Shown one piece after another: positions 50,801 through 55,850 of a stretch of 64,000 nt of DNA. Both the position numbers and the translations under genes were made by a program. This DNA is from PRO6 sp035565775 (lineage in GTDB: Bacteria > Pseudomonadota > Alphaproteobacteria > Rhizobiales > Xanthobacteraceae), in assembly GCA_035565775.1 (NCBI GenBank), contig DATMRW010000005.1, forward strand, positions 45,553 through 109,552, written 5' to 3'. Below the pieces are notes generated by a model. The model was given only the letters and a program-made list of their open reading frames with translations, ran no database searches and was not told the DNA's origin. The first letter of the stretch is position 1, and every line of letters begins with the position of its first letter.

Positions 50801-51400
50801 ATCGACATTGCGCAATTCCTCAACAGCGTCACTGGCGGCAATGCCTTCACGCCCGGCAAGATCGACGTCTATCCGGGCGACGTGCAGTATCTCTGGGAGT
50901 TCGCCGGTGGCGGCCTCGGCCAGACAGCCGACCGGACCAACACGATGCTGCGAAATTGGGTCAATGGCGTCCCGACCCCTGCCAACCAGATCCCGATCGT
51001 TCGGCATTTCATCGGGCAGGACGTCAAACAGTCATCGACGGAATCGTTCTACGAGGACCGCACGAAGGTGCAGGAAGGCATGGCGCGGGTCCGCCGGGCG
51101 CTTAACAACGACGACCCGGCCAAGGATGCCGATGCCCGTCGCACGATCGAGGACGGCTATCAGCGGTTCGACATCCGGCCCGGGAAGCGCAAGGGAACGA
51201 TTGCCTCGGACGCCGAAGCGACCTTCCGGGAGGCCACCAAGGAGCTGTCGGACCTGCGGGGCCAGGAGGCCCAGGTGCGTGCCGATCCGAAGATGAGCCG
51301 GAAGGAGAAGGCGGACCTGATCGAGATCATCCGCGACAACATGCAGCAGGTCCAGAACGAGGCCCGGAAAGCCTATCGGGAGATGCGCCCGAGCCCGTGA
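38831..51400 (+). CDS. Giant polyvalent protein (4189 aa): pyrophosphatase-like, methylase, SNF2 helicase, nuclease-like, zincin, LPD38-like
   Basis: One frame of 12.57 kb, about a quarter of the prophage. Residues 1-640 carry VDWG[LM][DN]D repeats at 41, 61 and 631 and hydrophobic Gly/Ala segments (about 290-320, 440-465). Residues about 665-810 resemble a polyvalent-protein inorganic pyrophosphatase (GHYGYLKRTRGADGDQVDVY). An N6-adenine methylase spans about 1350-1590 (VVFEPAAGNGALL at 1380, NPPFGAL at 1448). An SNF2-type helicase covers about 1720-2330 (GDQTGIGKGR at 1781, DESH at 1918, GRVHRTGQ at 2316). A PBECR-like nuclease region is at about 2856-2975, a zincin with HEAFH at 3092, and an LPD38-like part with a span near 3830. 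The protein is probably injected with DNA to counter host defences and prepare early replication. Confidence 0.85.
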   Translation: MTDDDFLGLGAEPFDVPGSIEPNVVDDRRERKGLEKSKPTVDWGLDDKPATPAPKAKADTVDWGLNDKPVGLIKDPPLPRARPTQLRPTEPMPDVQPLDDAPFRAGGKVVDSVAGPEWGMLSGEEAFKNKQADIAAAERSAAEATSAFDQAQRDYADLAMKGVTGQTELRKRRGLENLRKAKDEADAAVLTARNAPLRTQGSVRDTVERVPDVATSMVMDTVRAATRLPMSQLTSTDRVVSKLFGSKPHDFSLIDKTLDNEVQTIKNYVGQNLFKKDEAQNEQLGSKIVSGITSTAVFAAGGAAGRAAGLAPFLTTAVLGALPQGEQQLQQAKSAADINPLYAQAWMKNHGLKVTAEQANDLVKWSMFATGLGIGTSEAVPIGHMFQRLEKATGGGLTRYIGLVAAQAGEEAIQEGVQQLLQNTATRLFLDPNQEITKDVAENMLVGAISGGVVTGTIAAPSSLSDSISAVRTRLNVPVPDTSPVPNESIMEQAGAPAAAQTAEAPATPPVPEAAGPAPSAQRQAPATPSSVQKELGVGYVEASRVAAERNLHEPAPAEPASPDDQTAILRAYGYTDEQISDMSETQRAAEIAEALDAGVEPAAAEAVDKGMPLAGAVAAQEATAAPAEPVDWGMDDHVVGTRQMPVQPETAADIAASAGVVNPEPTEAQKAAGNYRKQHVKWNGLDITVENPKDSTRSGKAPDGTEWSVEMPGHYGYLKRTRGADGDQVDVYIGDHLDPTAPVFVVDQKDPATGKFDEHKVVMGVPNEAAARALYERGFSDGKGAERLGTISEMTPDEFKAWLREGDTTKPVVKTKEVKAPAQPKSAEPMSLLQFIASMGGLKPDDIATRGDLKAMDLDGRHRVHVPGRRGFFGVVRPNGMSLDYMREAAQEAGYFAADDPNAPPTSSVRDFLNAIEDELRGKRLYPQGFEGHVPAREQALIDERIDAQNTDYEAQLEENRNEIRQMLADVGMPPVTSEEDLNLAAKIMYDEGLDPDDALERAFIRSVNAVEDDGAPVVTQNRISDTYDFGAIDAVQRQPTHEDVEVSSPEGDGNRRPGQEGRPAQSGDDSARAGQARGKPRESEALQEAERAQEASDGRSAPDQGVIAGEPAVEYDATPAGQQSVLPGAGRISDGELAQRKVDERLKPAVAQKAADEGLFGDESKQTDLLDRVAANAGKAPKERRTDIGTNADGQTIYEDARGVRSIVEDGVRLTETVSIKPDGTIAVARDDDRFRPVDTPPRPQNVETTEARESGPSDSEAKATSLADLFARKLLAGEKFANILAARRLAKENFGITDAKTVEEQIELGVVRAAREIVAQAGPRARSQVYRDLVELYGSQPKLGTRTSTSMRDQAFSTPVPLAYLASRLAGVEKADVVFEPAAGNGALLIEANTDQTVIANEINPTRAENLKTFGFNTTRTDASRPTQAAAIHQDMDGADVVIANPPFGALKEDGASQVFDLSDIQRGYKTTQIDHAIALRALSALRDDGRAVLLVGGLNKMKESREARSDGYNAKDKREFYKTLYDRYNVVDHFTVAGQLYERQGAGWPVDVIVIDGKGKSARALPAVDVPRTYTAWDQLGELINDNPVRANEGSPREENGRTARGDASRGAGLADGGVHPPARRGRISGQHAEPKDATGVRTGGVRTLHGDREADRDRGAEQLQPEARRDAGRSDPAHATERRAPRVEQETERQVAYKPNSTKTDSLGTLVPVNMQTSLQESLERVRDRVGDLDDFVASELGYRPDELAHYFGAEQVDALALAIDNLRRGKGFIIGDQTGIGKGRVNAAIIRWAIKNDRIPVFVTEKANLYGDMYRDLQDIGISDGFLDDPPRILVTNADANIPMTDDGKVVVRTPVAKLHNGELAALNLSNFNEKYDVVFTNYSQMQTVKGATTARRDFLSRIISNSVLIFDESHNAGGQAQSRAAVGEKADRAGYSRELVARANGVFYSSATYAKRPDVMDLYAATDMSMAVPNPSDLGEAIDKGGVPMQQVVATMLAQAGQYVRRERSFAGISYETPVISVNREAYDGISRALAQIQQFSEHVKTISETIDEDLKAAAAGVAHDNSVGDAGAKSVAFTSVMHNIISQLLLAMKAKGASILAIEAIRDGKKPVITLANTMESFFKNYADEIGATAGQPFDATFGDVLMRYLDRTRTLLIKKPYSTETERKYLTDGELGSIGTALYKETRDAIRDIDLADLPVSPIDAIKRDIQAAGYSVGEITGRGTVVDYSGPEPVLKARPGRETSIRGRRETIAAFNSGDLDAVILNQAGATGLSLHASEKFKDQRRRKMIIAQAEANIDTHMQMLGRVHRTGQVITPEYDQLVADIPAEKRPAAVLAKKMASLNASTTASRGGALTAKDVPDFINQYGDMVAASYIAENPEMNRRLGDPVKFKENGGLEIADVMRKMTGRIPLLPLHEQEELYELLEAEYDAFLKQMEAAGENALEAKTYDFKARTLESHEVVGPKADPRSPFGAPVVIEKVSVVRLGKPYPSHEVVERVFNTINDRDGFAPAEITKENAAERYTALLATAAFKNPSVALEPYKTALADFADYRRRVIDKLPDASRQEKEATKLDAIGDRWKEVIGMMPIGQRVTFKTATGNLTGIILKIEQKGQPKNPLALSSWKVTAAIADATRQITIPVSRLWPDGKADSEDQFAVEVAPFWIEPAQQTLDRFDHMQGQTREERYIATGNLLAAYDWLNNKGRIINYTDEDGAIRQGILTSPEFDLQSFADEKPTVLGTAPEVMNWLKVNRGKTIWSEDQVVRATLLQSGKLVIATEGAKKTGGKFYLDRALTDLTGDFIKSGGAMRADTWSHHEAAIDRLQKLGAVFAARKEPAGTRADVKYSIRPASSSLKGVGIHADGLTKALGIPNGIFWANYEHLAKKHPEYFKSPEDARDHVELVLSEPDVAIPQRNGFIDLVASGSVDRLVGFRAVLRGGRYNISTAYVLDPGQLERMKKGATQAGGTVLELNVPGVIDPAGRTDEYSRVDYPGQGNAEVAAAHRARIEDALSAVVSKIAGPDVAVRFVDTHPLEVAPRGWGAVGEEAITARGSYVPARDLITIAMADPRHPITGVLDTAFHEAFHAVENRLLTNQEMEILRRDEPRLRGLVREVFGFDAREIGTIADYEIRAMAFEHYASTRARGEHPVGMHVGIRRAFERLREIFARTANYLRGLGFRSANDVFAQVYEGGVADRPRTSGGAQMPRFNVRPEVRSPLTPKGDLNNFRSFDPLPENWREWWARPDLKWGDRVWGMIDAAFLPANRALGDRYVDMRRMQAAVEMTGKPITQNIDMALNATLFEGRVEKRLKDYWLKTWKPVLARAGAAGISREDLHTYLYARHAPERNAHIAEINPEMPDGGSGMTNDEAREVMERFADRRPALEAAAREIDQIVRTVRSMMVSDQLEHEGTIQGWENAYQFYVPLQGFEAGDETMAAVPGRSSGFDVRGAETRRALGRSSKADDILSNLFLMGERTIIRGEQNRVGRSAMRFMQSNPQPDLYTVHRSERVFTEGRREAITEQDLDLLLGERPVTVQRINKETGLVETVTKIASPFAKDSFAVKVGGHTYYIQIKHPGMLQALKNVGVQRLPGLVRAHAWLTRQFSAFRTARNPDWFVSNLFRDVQDAAYTLSAEQRQSLLKHFAANVGSLRTYIGAVQGEMMEGQGRIGAWARRSLSEKKGAKLYEDWKQAGGQIAFMGLHDLDAAKREIEAAFNATKESRAKTAAMAGPRAAQNILKSIEFFNGAIEAGTRLAVYDAALKAGMTRAKAAQLSKESTTNFNRKGIYSPFINSFYAFFNARVQGATKIIRLLRTSKMARRAAIGLALGGFAATMWNLAASPDDEEKKKKYAQRKYWERERYFIFYMPGREEPFRMPMGYGLQVFWMFGENLAMLSQGQITPAQAAANYLSTLVGAFSPIGAEGAPTDPGTWLRLIMPSIEMPLLELTTNENWRRKPIHPKHGGVGEPRSQQHFSTTSPTAIDIAQFLNSVTGGNAFTPGKIDVYPGDVQYLWEFAGGGLGQTADRTNTMLRNWVNGVPTPANQIPIVRHFIGQDVKQSSTESFYEDRTKVQEGMARVRRALNNDDPAKDADARRTIEDGYQRFDIRPGKRKGTIASDAEATFREATKELSDLRGQEAQVRADPKMSRKEKADLIEIIRDNMQQVQNEARKAYREMRPSP
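41934..42155 (+). CDS. Nested gene 1 inside the giant gene (+1 frame, 73 aa)
   Basis: MLFSASQHMKMSKFLRQKAM, helical and basic (LHSRAMTALALAKLAANPAK), ending PRMDGLPPIKG. GGAG (41924-41927) lies 6 nt before the ATG. Over this segment the giant frame encodes only low-complexity residues (about 1035-1109, rich in Gly/Arg/Glu/Gln/Ala). Selection therefore appears to act on the nested frame. Function unknown; a small soluble helical protein. Confidence 0.6.
   Translation: MLFSASQHMKMSKFLRQKAMETDDPVKKADLHSRAMTALALAKLAANPAKVKRFKKPSEPKKPRMDGLPPIKG
43596..43907 (+). CDS. Nested gene 2 inside the giant gene (+1 frame, 103 aa)
   Basis: MTTPFARMRDRLAKKMEELL, acidic-helical with a compact C-terminal part (FAQEVFEPYMGTERLIEIAV). 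GGAGA (43583-43587) lies 8 nt before the ATG. The giant frame here (residues 1589-1693, between methylase and helicase) is Arg/Gly/Glu-rich low complexity, like a shadow translation. The nested frame has normal hydrophobic spacing and a proper start. Function unknown. Confidence 0.62.
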   Translation: MTTPFARMRDRLAKKMEELLEETLPEERDWQMAECIRLLDEGGFLDNTPSQRTPRGFAQEVFEPYMGTERLIEIAVRNNFNPKHAETPDDLILRMLPSDGHLE

Positions 51401-51417
51401 ACAGACCGCGAAACCCG

Positions 51418-51450
51418 ATTGCTAACAGGATTGCTAACAAATTGCTAACA
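51418..51450. repeat. Three direct repeats of ATTGCTAACA (integrase arm-site candidates)
   Basis: Identical 10-mers at 51418-51427, 51430-51439 and 51441-51450, lying 18 bp past the stop of the giant gene and about 50 bp before the tRNA 3' end. Spacing near one helical turn and location beside the attachment site fit arm-type binding by a tyrosine integrase. Confidence 0.6.
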
Positions 51451-51496
51451 GGGTTTTCGCGGCCTAAAATTTTCCGAGGCATTTCAAGGGTTTAGA

Positions 51497-51574
51497 TGGT
51501 CGGAGCGGCGGGATTTGAACCCACGACCCCTAGTCCCCCAGACTAGTGCGCTAACCGGGCTGCGCCACGCTCCG
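51497..51574 (-). tRNA. tRNA-Pro (GGG anticodon), prophage target
   Basis: Minus-strand cloverleaf: acceptor CGGAGCG/CGCTCCG, D arm GCGC/GCGC, anticodon stem CTAGT/ACTAG with loop CTGGGGG (anticodon GGG), T arm GTGGG-TTCAAAT-CCCGC. The 3' end reads A-CCA (51500-51497). The last bases including CCA fall on the phage side of the proposed core, so the phage may supply the encoded CCA. Confidence 0.93.
51500..51508. repeat. Candidate attR core
   Basis: GTCGGAGCG, covering the discriminator side and 3' strand of the tRNA acceptor stem, identical to 332-340 beside int. Confidence 0.45.
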
Positions 51575-51775
51575 TATGCCGTTCGGCGAAGACTGCTTAG
51601 GGAATATATCGCCGTCATGCAAGGCATGAATGGTGTTCTTGCAGGCAAGCCTGCCAAAAAAACGAAAGGGGGCGGCCGCCGCGGCCGTTTATCCCCAAAC
51701 CGGGACCCCGAAACCGGGGGGCTAGCCCAGCAATGGCCCGCGCCGCGAACCGACGCGAGCCCCGCTGGTCGTCTC

Positions 51776-52288
51776 TCAGCGCCGGGTGTCGAGCGACACA
51801 CCGAGCTTGAAGGCCTTCGCAGCCGTCGCGCCGGGGGTCCGCATCAATTCCTTGGCGATCTTGGCAACCGGGGTCTTCGCCTTGGCGAGAGCCTTCAGCT
51901 GGCGCACGTCTTCCTTGGTCCACTCGCGGCGAACCATCTTGGTGGTCTTCGCCTTTGCAGCGGGAGCCGCCTTCGTCACCTTCGCGGTCTTGGCCACCTT
52001 AGCAGTCTTGGCAACCTTAGCAGTCTTGGCAACCTTCGGGGCCTTCACGGCCTTGGCGACCTTCGGTGCCTTGGCGGCCTTAGCAACCTTCGGAGCCTTC
52101 ACGGCCTTGGCAACCTTCGGAGCAGCTGCACCCTTGGCGACCTTCGGAGCCTTCACGGCCTTCGCGGCCTTGGCGGTCTCGGTCTTGGCAGCCTTCACGG
52201 CCTTGGGGGCCTTGGCAGTCTTGGTCGAGGTCTTGGACACTTTGGTTACCGTAGTTGGTGCCGGTGATTTCTTTGCTTTCTTGGCCAT
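51776..52288 (-). CDS. Histone H1-like Lys/Ala-rich nucleoid protein
   Basis: 170 aa, start MAKKAKKSPAPTTVTK after AAAGGAGCC. Residues 1-115 are tandem Ala-Lys-Val-Pro units (KAPKVAKAVKAPKVAK and KTAKVAKTAKVAK), as in bacterial H1-like DNA-binding tails. Residues 118-170 (REWTKEDVRQLKALAKAKTP VAKIAKELMRTPGATAAKAF) form a compact Myb/SAP-like helix-turn-helix domain. It probably binds and compacts chromosomal DNA. It is a host gene next to tRNA-Pro. The repetitive DNA makes indels likely between strains. Confidence 0.82.
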   Translation of the reverse strand: MAKKAKKSPAPTTVTKVSKTSTKTAKAPKAVKAAKTETAKAAKAVKAPKVAKGAAAPKVAKAVKAPKVAKAAKAPKVAKAVKAPKVAKTAKVAKTAKVAKTAKVTKAAPAAKAKTTKMVRREWTKEDVRQLKALAKAKTPVAKIAKELMRTPGATAAKAFKLGVSLDTRR

Positions 52289-52652
52289 ACTGGCTCCTTT
52301 CACTCGAAAAACCGCTTCTAACACAAACTTTCTATTTCACAACAAGAGCACAGCTTGGTTTGTTCTCTTTCTTCGAAGAATTTCTTCTTCAAGCTCCACT
52401 TTTTCGAGGCAGCGGTACGAAAGTCGGCGCATAGATCCTAACAAACCCGTGATGTCTCCATTCCGATCGACGTTCTGATCGCATGCCGACCTTCTTCCGA
52501 CCGAGCAATGTGCAAGGCAAAAACGGAAGATAAGGATGCGAGGGTGACGCAAGGCTGTCGTTTAGCCCTTGAGGTCGTCGCAGTTCGTCGCTTATCCTTC
52601 CCGTAACGAAGACATAGCTGCCGACACAAGGCAGAAAATGGGAGGAAGAAAC
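52289..52652. other. Intergenic region with promoters for divergent genes
   Basis: 364 bp between the H1-like gene (minus) and the TAXI gene (plus), so it should hold both promoters. A 12-bp perfect palindrome TTCTTCGAAGAA lies at 52369-52380. Nothing else clearly interpretable. Confidence 0.4.
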
Positions 52653-53603
52653 GTGAACACACGTATTGCATCTCTGTGTCTCTTCGCGACCTCGGCGCTT
52701 CTTGTCGCCGCTCCAGCTCAAGCCAATCAGCTCAGAATGATGACAGGCCCCCAGGGCGGATCGTGGATTCCGCTTGGCGGCCAGCTCAAGGACATGTGGG
52801 AGAAGTCCATCCCCGGCCTGTCGGTTCAGGCCGCACCCGGCGCGGGCATCGCCAACGCGCGCGCCGTTGATGAAGGCAAGGCCGATGTCGGCTTCGGCAA
52901 CTCGATCTCGACGGTCGATGGTGTCGCAGGGCGTCCGCCCTTCCCCAAGGCGACCACCAATGTGTGCAATCTCGCCACCCTTTATCCGCAATACTACCAG
53001 CTCGTTGCCAATGCCGACTCCGGCATTAGCAAAGTCGCGGACATGAAGGGCAAGGCCATCACCACCCAGCAACGCGGCAACACCGGCGAGCTGATCACGC
53101 GCCAGCTCCTCGAAGTCAACGGCATCACCTATAACGATGTCAAAGTGAGCTTCGTGGGCTACACCGACTCCGTAAACCAGATGAAAGACGGGCACGCCAG
53201 CGCCTTCGGGCTCGGCACCCAGATCCCCGCCGGTACCATCATGGACCTCGCGGCCTCGCGCGACATCGTCATGATCGACCAGTCGGACAGCTACGAGAAG
53301 ATCCGCAAGCTCAATCCGGGCTATACGCTGCGGACGATCCCGAAGGGCACCTATCCCAAGCAGGACAAGGACGTTCAGGTGATCGCCTATGCGACCCACC
53401 TTTTCGTTTCCTGCAAGCTGCCTGAAGATCAGGTCTATGCAATGGCCAAGGCGATCGCGGCCAACACCCAGCTGATGGCAACCGTCGCCAAGGACATCGG
53501 TGCCCTGACGCCGGCCGGAATGGCCGAAGACATCGGCGTGCCGTTCCATCCCGGCGCGGCGAAATTCTACAAAGAATCCGGCGTGACCGTGAAAACGAAT
53601 TGA
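52653..53603 (+). CDS. TAXI-family TRAP transporter solute-binding protein
   Basis: 316 aa. The GTG at 52653 is preferred because GGGAGGAAG precedes it. It gives a clean signal peptide (NTRIASLCLFATSALLVAAP AQA cleavage). The mature protein opens NQLRMMTGPQGGSWIPLGGQ, the TAXI signature, with AAPGAGIANARAVDEGKADV and NTGELITRQLLEVNG. It binds a substrate (probably an organic acid or amino acid) in the periplasm and delivers it to the fused permease downstream. Confidence 0.9.
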   Translation: MNTRIASLCLFATSALLVAAPAQANQLRMMTGPQGGSWIPLGGQLKDMWEKSIPGLSVQAAPGAGIANARAVDEGKADVGFGNSISTVDGVAGRPPFPKATTNVCNLATLYPQYYQLVANADSGISKVADMKGKAITTQQRGNTGELITRQLLEVNGITYNDVKVSFVGYTDSVNQMKDGHASAFGLGTQIPAGTIMDLAASRDIVMIDQSDSYEKIRKLNPGYTLRTIPKGTYPKQDKDVQVIAYATHLFVSCKLPEDQVYAMAKAIAANTQLMATVAKDIGALTPAGMAEDIGVPFHPGAAKFYKESGVTVKTN

Positions 53604-53607
53604 CCAT

Positions 53608-53641
53608 AAACGCCGGCGGACACCCATCCGCCGGCGTTTTT
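53608..53641 (+). terminator. Intercistronic hairpin between binding protein and permease
   Basis: AAACGCCGGCGGA (53608-53620) pairs with TCCGCCGGCGTTT (53627-53639) around a short loop and runs into TTTTT. It likely attenuates permease expression relative to the abundant binding protein. Confidence 0.7.
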
Positions 53642-53675
53642 CTTGCTGCCCTCACCCGTGACAGGACTGACGCGC

Positions 53676-55559
53676 ATGCCCGGTAAATTCGAATTCAGCT
53701 ACAGCAACATCGTAAGGCTGGCGATCACGGTGCTCTCCGTCGCCATGGTCGCCTATCACGTCTGGGCCATCGCTTTCGGCTCGCCCGAAGCAGTCTGGTA
53801 TCGCGGCACGCACCTGCTCTTCGCTGTGCTTCTGGTCTTCCTTCTTCATCGCCGCAACGGCGCCATCGAAGGCCTGCCCACGGTGCTGGATCTCGTGCTC
53901 CTTGCCCTGGCAGTCGCGCCGATCCTCTATCTGTTCGTGAATTACGAATACGTTATCAACCGCATCTTCTATGTCGATGATCTCACCCCGCTCGACATGA
54001 CGATGGGCGTGCTGATGACCATCATGGTGCTGGAAGCGACACGGCGCGTCATCGGCCTTGCGCTGCCGATCACCGCGCTCGTATTTCTTGCCTACGGCCT
54101 GTTCATTGCGAGACTCGCGCCCGAGCAGCTCATCGACCAGCTCTATATGACCACCGAAGGCATTTTCGGCATCCCGCTGTCGGTGTCGGCGGCCTATGTG
54201 CTGATCTTCGTTCTGTTCGGCAGCTTCATGGAGCGCACCGGAACGGGACAGCTCTTCATGGACTTCGCCATGAGCCTCACCGGCCACACCGCCGGCGGCC
54301 CGGGCAAGGTGTCCTGCGTCAGCTCCTCGCTGTTCGGCACCATCTCCGGCAGCGCCGTCGCCAACGTCATGGTCGATGGCCCGATCACCATCCCGCTGAT
54401 GAAGCGTTCCGGCTTTCCAAAGCCCTTTGCGGCGGGCGTCGAAGCGGTCGCCTCCACCGGCGGGCAGATCATGCCGCCGATCATGGGCGCGGCCGCCTTC
54501 GTGATGGCCGAGTTCATCGGCGTGCCTTACGGGCAGGTCGTGATCTGGGCGCTGATCCCCGCCATCCTTTATTATGTCGCATGCTTCTCGGCGGTGCATT
54601 TTGAAGCAAAGCGCCGCGGCCTCGTCGGCGTGCCGCGCAGCGAACTGCCGCGCATGCGCGATGTGATGGCGCAGCGCGGGCATATGTTCCTGCCGGTGCT
54701 TTCCATTCTCGTCGTGATGTATTCGGGCTTCAGTGCGCCGATGGCCGCGCTCGCGGGCGTCGCCGCCTGCTTCCCGGTCGCTGCCCTCAGCCGCACCACG
54801 CGTCACTATGTGACCTGGCGCAACTTCATCGGCGCATGCGTCGACGGCGCGCAGAACGCACTCACCGTCGCCCTCGCCTGCGCGGCTGCGGGCGTCATCA
54901 TCGCGGTGGTGACCCTGTCGGGCCTCGGCATCGTCTTCACCCAGTTCGTCGTCGATCTCGCATCGAACTATCTGTTGATCGCGCTGATCCTGACGATGAT
55001 CGCCGGCATCGTGCTCGGCATGGGCATGCCGACGACGCCGGCTTACATCATCATGACGGCGCTTCTCGTGCCGGCGATCATCAAGTTCGGCGTCGTCGTG
55101 CCAGCGGCGCATATGTTCGCCTTCTACTTCGCCGTCCTCTCGGCGATCACGCCGCCGGTCGCGCTCGCGATCTTCGCGGCGGCCGGCATCGCCAAATCCG
55201 GCATCTGGGAAACCGGCGTCGCCGCCATGCGCATCGCGGCGACGAGCTTCATCATCCCGTTCATGTTCGTCTACGAGCCGGCGCTTCTGATGATCGGCGA
55301 CTGGCCGACCATCATCTGGAAGAGCTGCACCGCGGGCTTCGGCGTAATGCTGTTCGCCGCCGGCCTGCACGGCTACTTCATCACGCACTCGAGGCTGTGG
55401 CAGAGCCTGCTGCTGGTGGCGGGCGGGTTGATGCTGATCGATCCCGGCTACGTCACCGACCTGATCGGCGCGAGCTGCGCCGTCATCGTCGCGGCGACGC
55501 AGTACTTTGGCAAACGTGCGCCGCAGCTCGCTCCGGTGAAGAACGTAATCAGCGACTGA
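53676..55559 (+). CDS. TRAP transporter 4TM/12TM fusion permease
   Basis: 627 aa from MPGKFEFSYSNIVRLAITVL. About 16 hydrophobic spans: four N-terminal (DctQ-like) and the large DctM-like part. The latter carries GTISGSAVANVMVDGPITIP, GFPKPFAAGVEAVASTGGQI MPPIMGAAAF and the late GMGMPTTPAYIIMTALLVPA loop. Fused permeases pair with TAXI binding proteins. It uses the sodium or proton gradient for uptake. The upstream in-frame codons lie in the attenuator tail and are not favoured. Confidence 0.9.
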   Translation: MPGKFEFSYSNIVRLAITVLSVAMVAYHVWAIAFGSPEAVWYRGTHLLFAVLLVFLLHRRNGAIEGLPTVLDLVLLALAVAPILYLFVNYEYVINRIFYVDDLTPLDMTMGVLMTIMVLEATRRVIGLALPITALVFLAYGLFIARLAPEQLIDQLYMTTEGIFGIPLSVSAAYVLIFVLFGSFMERTGTGQLFMDFAMSLTGHTAGGPGKVSCVSSSLFGTISGSAVANVMVDGPITIPLMKRSGFPKPFAAGVEAVASTGGQIMPPIMGAAAFVMAEFIGVPYGQVVIWALIPAILYYVACFSAVHFEAKRRGLVGVPRSELPRMRDVMAQRGHMFLPVLSILVVMYSGFSAPMAALAGVAACFPVAALSRTTRHYVTWRNFIGACVDGAQNALTVALACAAAGVIIAVVTLSGLGIVFTQFVVDLASNYLLIALILTMIAGIVLGMGMPTTPAYIIMTALLVPAIIKFGVVVPAAHMFAFYFAVLSAITPPVALAIFAAAGIAKSGIWETGVAAMRIAATSFIIPFMFVYEPALLMIGDWPTIIWKSCTAGFGVMLFAAGLHGYFITHSRLWQSLLLVAGGLMLIDPGYVTDLIGASCAVIVAATQYFGKRAPQLAPVKNVISD

Positions 55560-55586
55560 TCAGAAGACCATCGCCTCAACAGACCC

Positions 55587-55615
55587 TCGCCCGCCGGAAA
55601 GCCTCCGGCGGGCGA
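55587..55615. terminator. Terminator after the TRAP permease
   Basis: TCGCCCGCCGGA (55587-55598) and TCCGGCGGGCGA (55604-55615) form a 12-bp stem with a 5-nt loop. A weak TGTCTTT follows. The remaining 235 bp to the next gene show nothing clear. Confidence 0.6.
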
Positions 55616-55850
55616 TGTCTTTGCACTGAGCATTAGCGCCGCCGCAAACCCGGCTTGCGCAAGGCACGGAGAACCGCGGCAGCCACTGCAAGCTGAAGCC
55701 ACGACGACGACTGCAACAGCAGCAATCGACATTGCGCGCGCGACAACCACGGCCAGCGAACACAGCGGCGCGCTCGTGATGACGAATTGAGATAATCGGG
55801 GGTGTTCAGCCGATCGGCTCACCGACCAGAGCGCCCTGCGCCGCAGGCAG

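Larger units (their letters stand above)
332..51508. mobile_element. Temperate podovirus-like prophage integrated at tRNA-Pro
   Basis: A continuous set of phage modules: leftward integrase/recombination operon, CI/Cro immunity region, rightward early and replication genes, terminase, portal, lysis, capsid, tail and ejection genes, and a giant polyvalent gene. The integrase stop codon lies at the left end and a tRNA-Pro(GGG) 3' end at the right end. Both ends share the 9-mer GTCGGAGCG. No tape measure or sheath gene is seen, so a short-tailed particle is inferred. All modules have open reading frames, so the prophage looks intact. Boundaries are inferred from the short repeat and the tRNA position. 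Confidence 0.85.

Noticed and set aside
17478..51400. Tape measure, sheath or baseplate genes indicating a long-tailed phage
   Set aside because: None seen; the giant gene lacks the coiled-coil and hydrophobic repeat pattern of a tape measure and instead carries enzyme motifs.
51418..51450. Direct repeats as a CRISPR array
   Set aside because: Ten-base units with 1-2 nt between them leave no room for spacers, and no cas genes are present. Arm sites are more likely.
51640..51700. Terminator-like GC-rich palindrome after the H1-like gene
   Set aside because: CGGCCG repeats are present but the T-run on the minus strand starts about 9 nt away, so the call was not strong enough to list.
51515..52478. 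Plus-strand Leu/Gly- and Ala/Phe-rich ORFs over the H1-like gene
   Set aside because: Repetitive mirror translations of the Lys/Ala repeats on the other strand.
53652..55388. Minus-strand ORF of 578 aa, His/Arg/Asp-rich
   Set aside because: Exact antisense of the TRAP permease. The composition is the usual mirror of a membrane protein.
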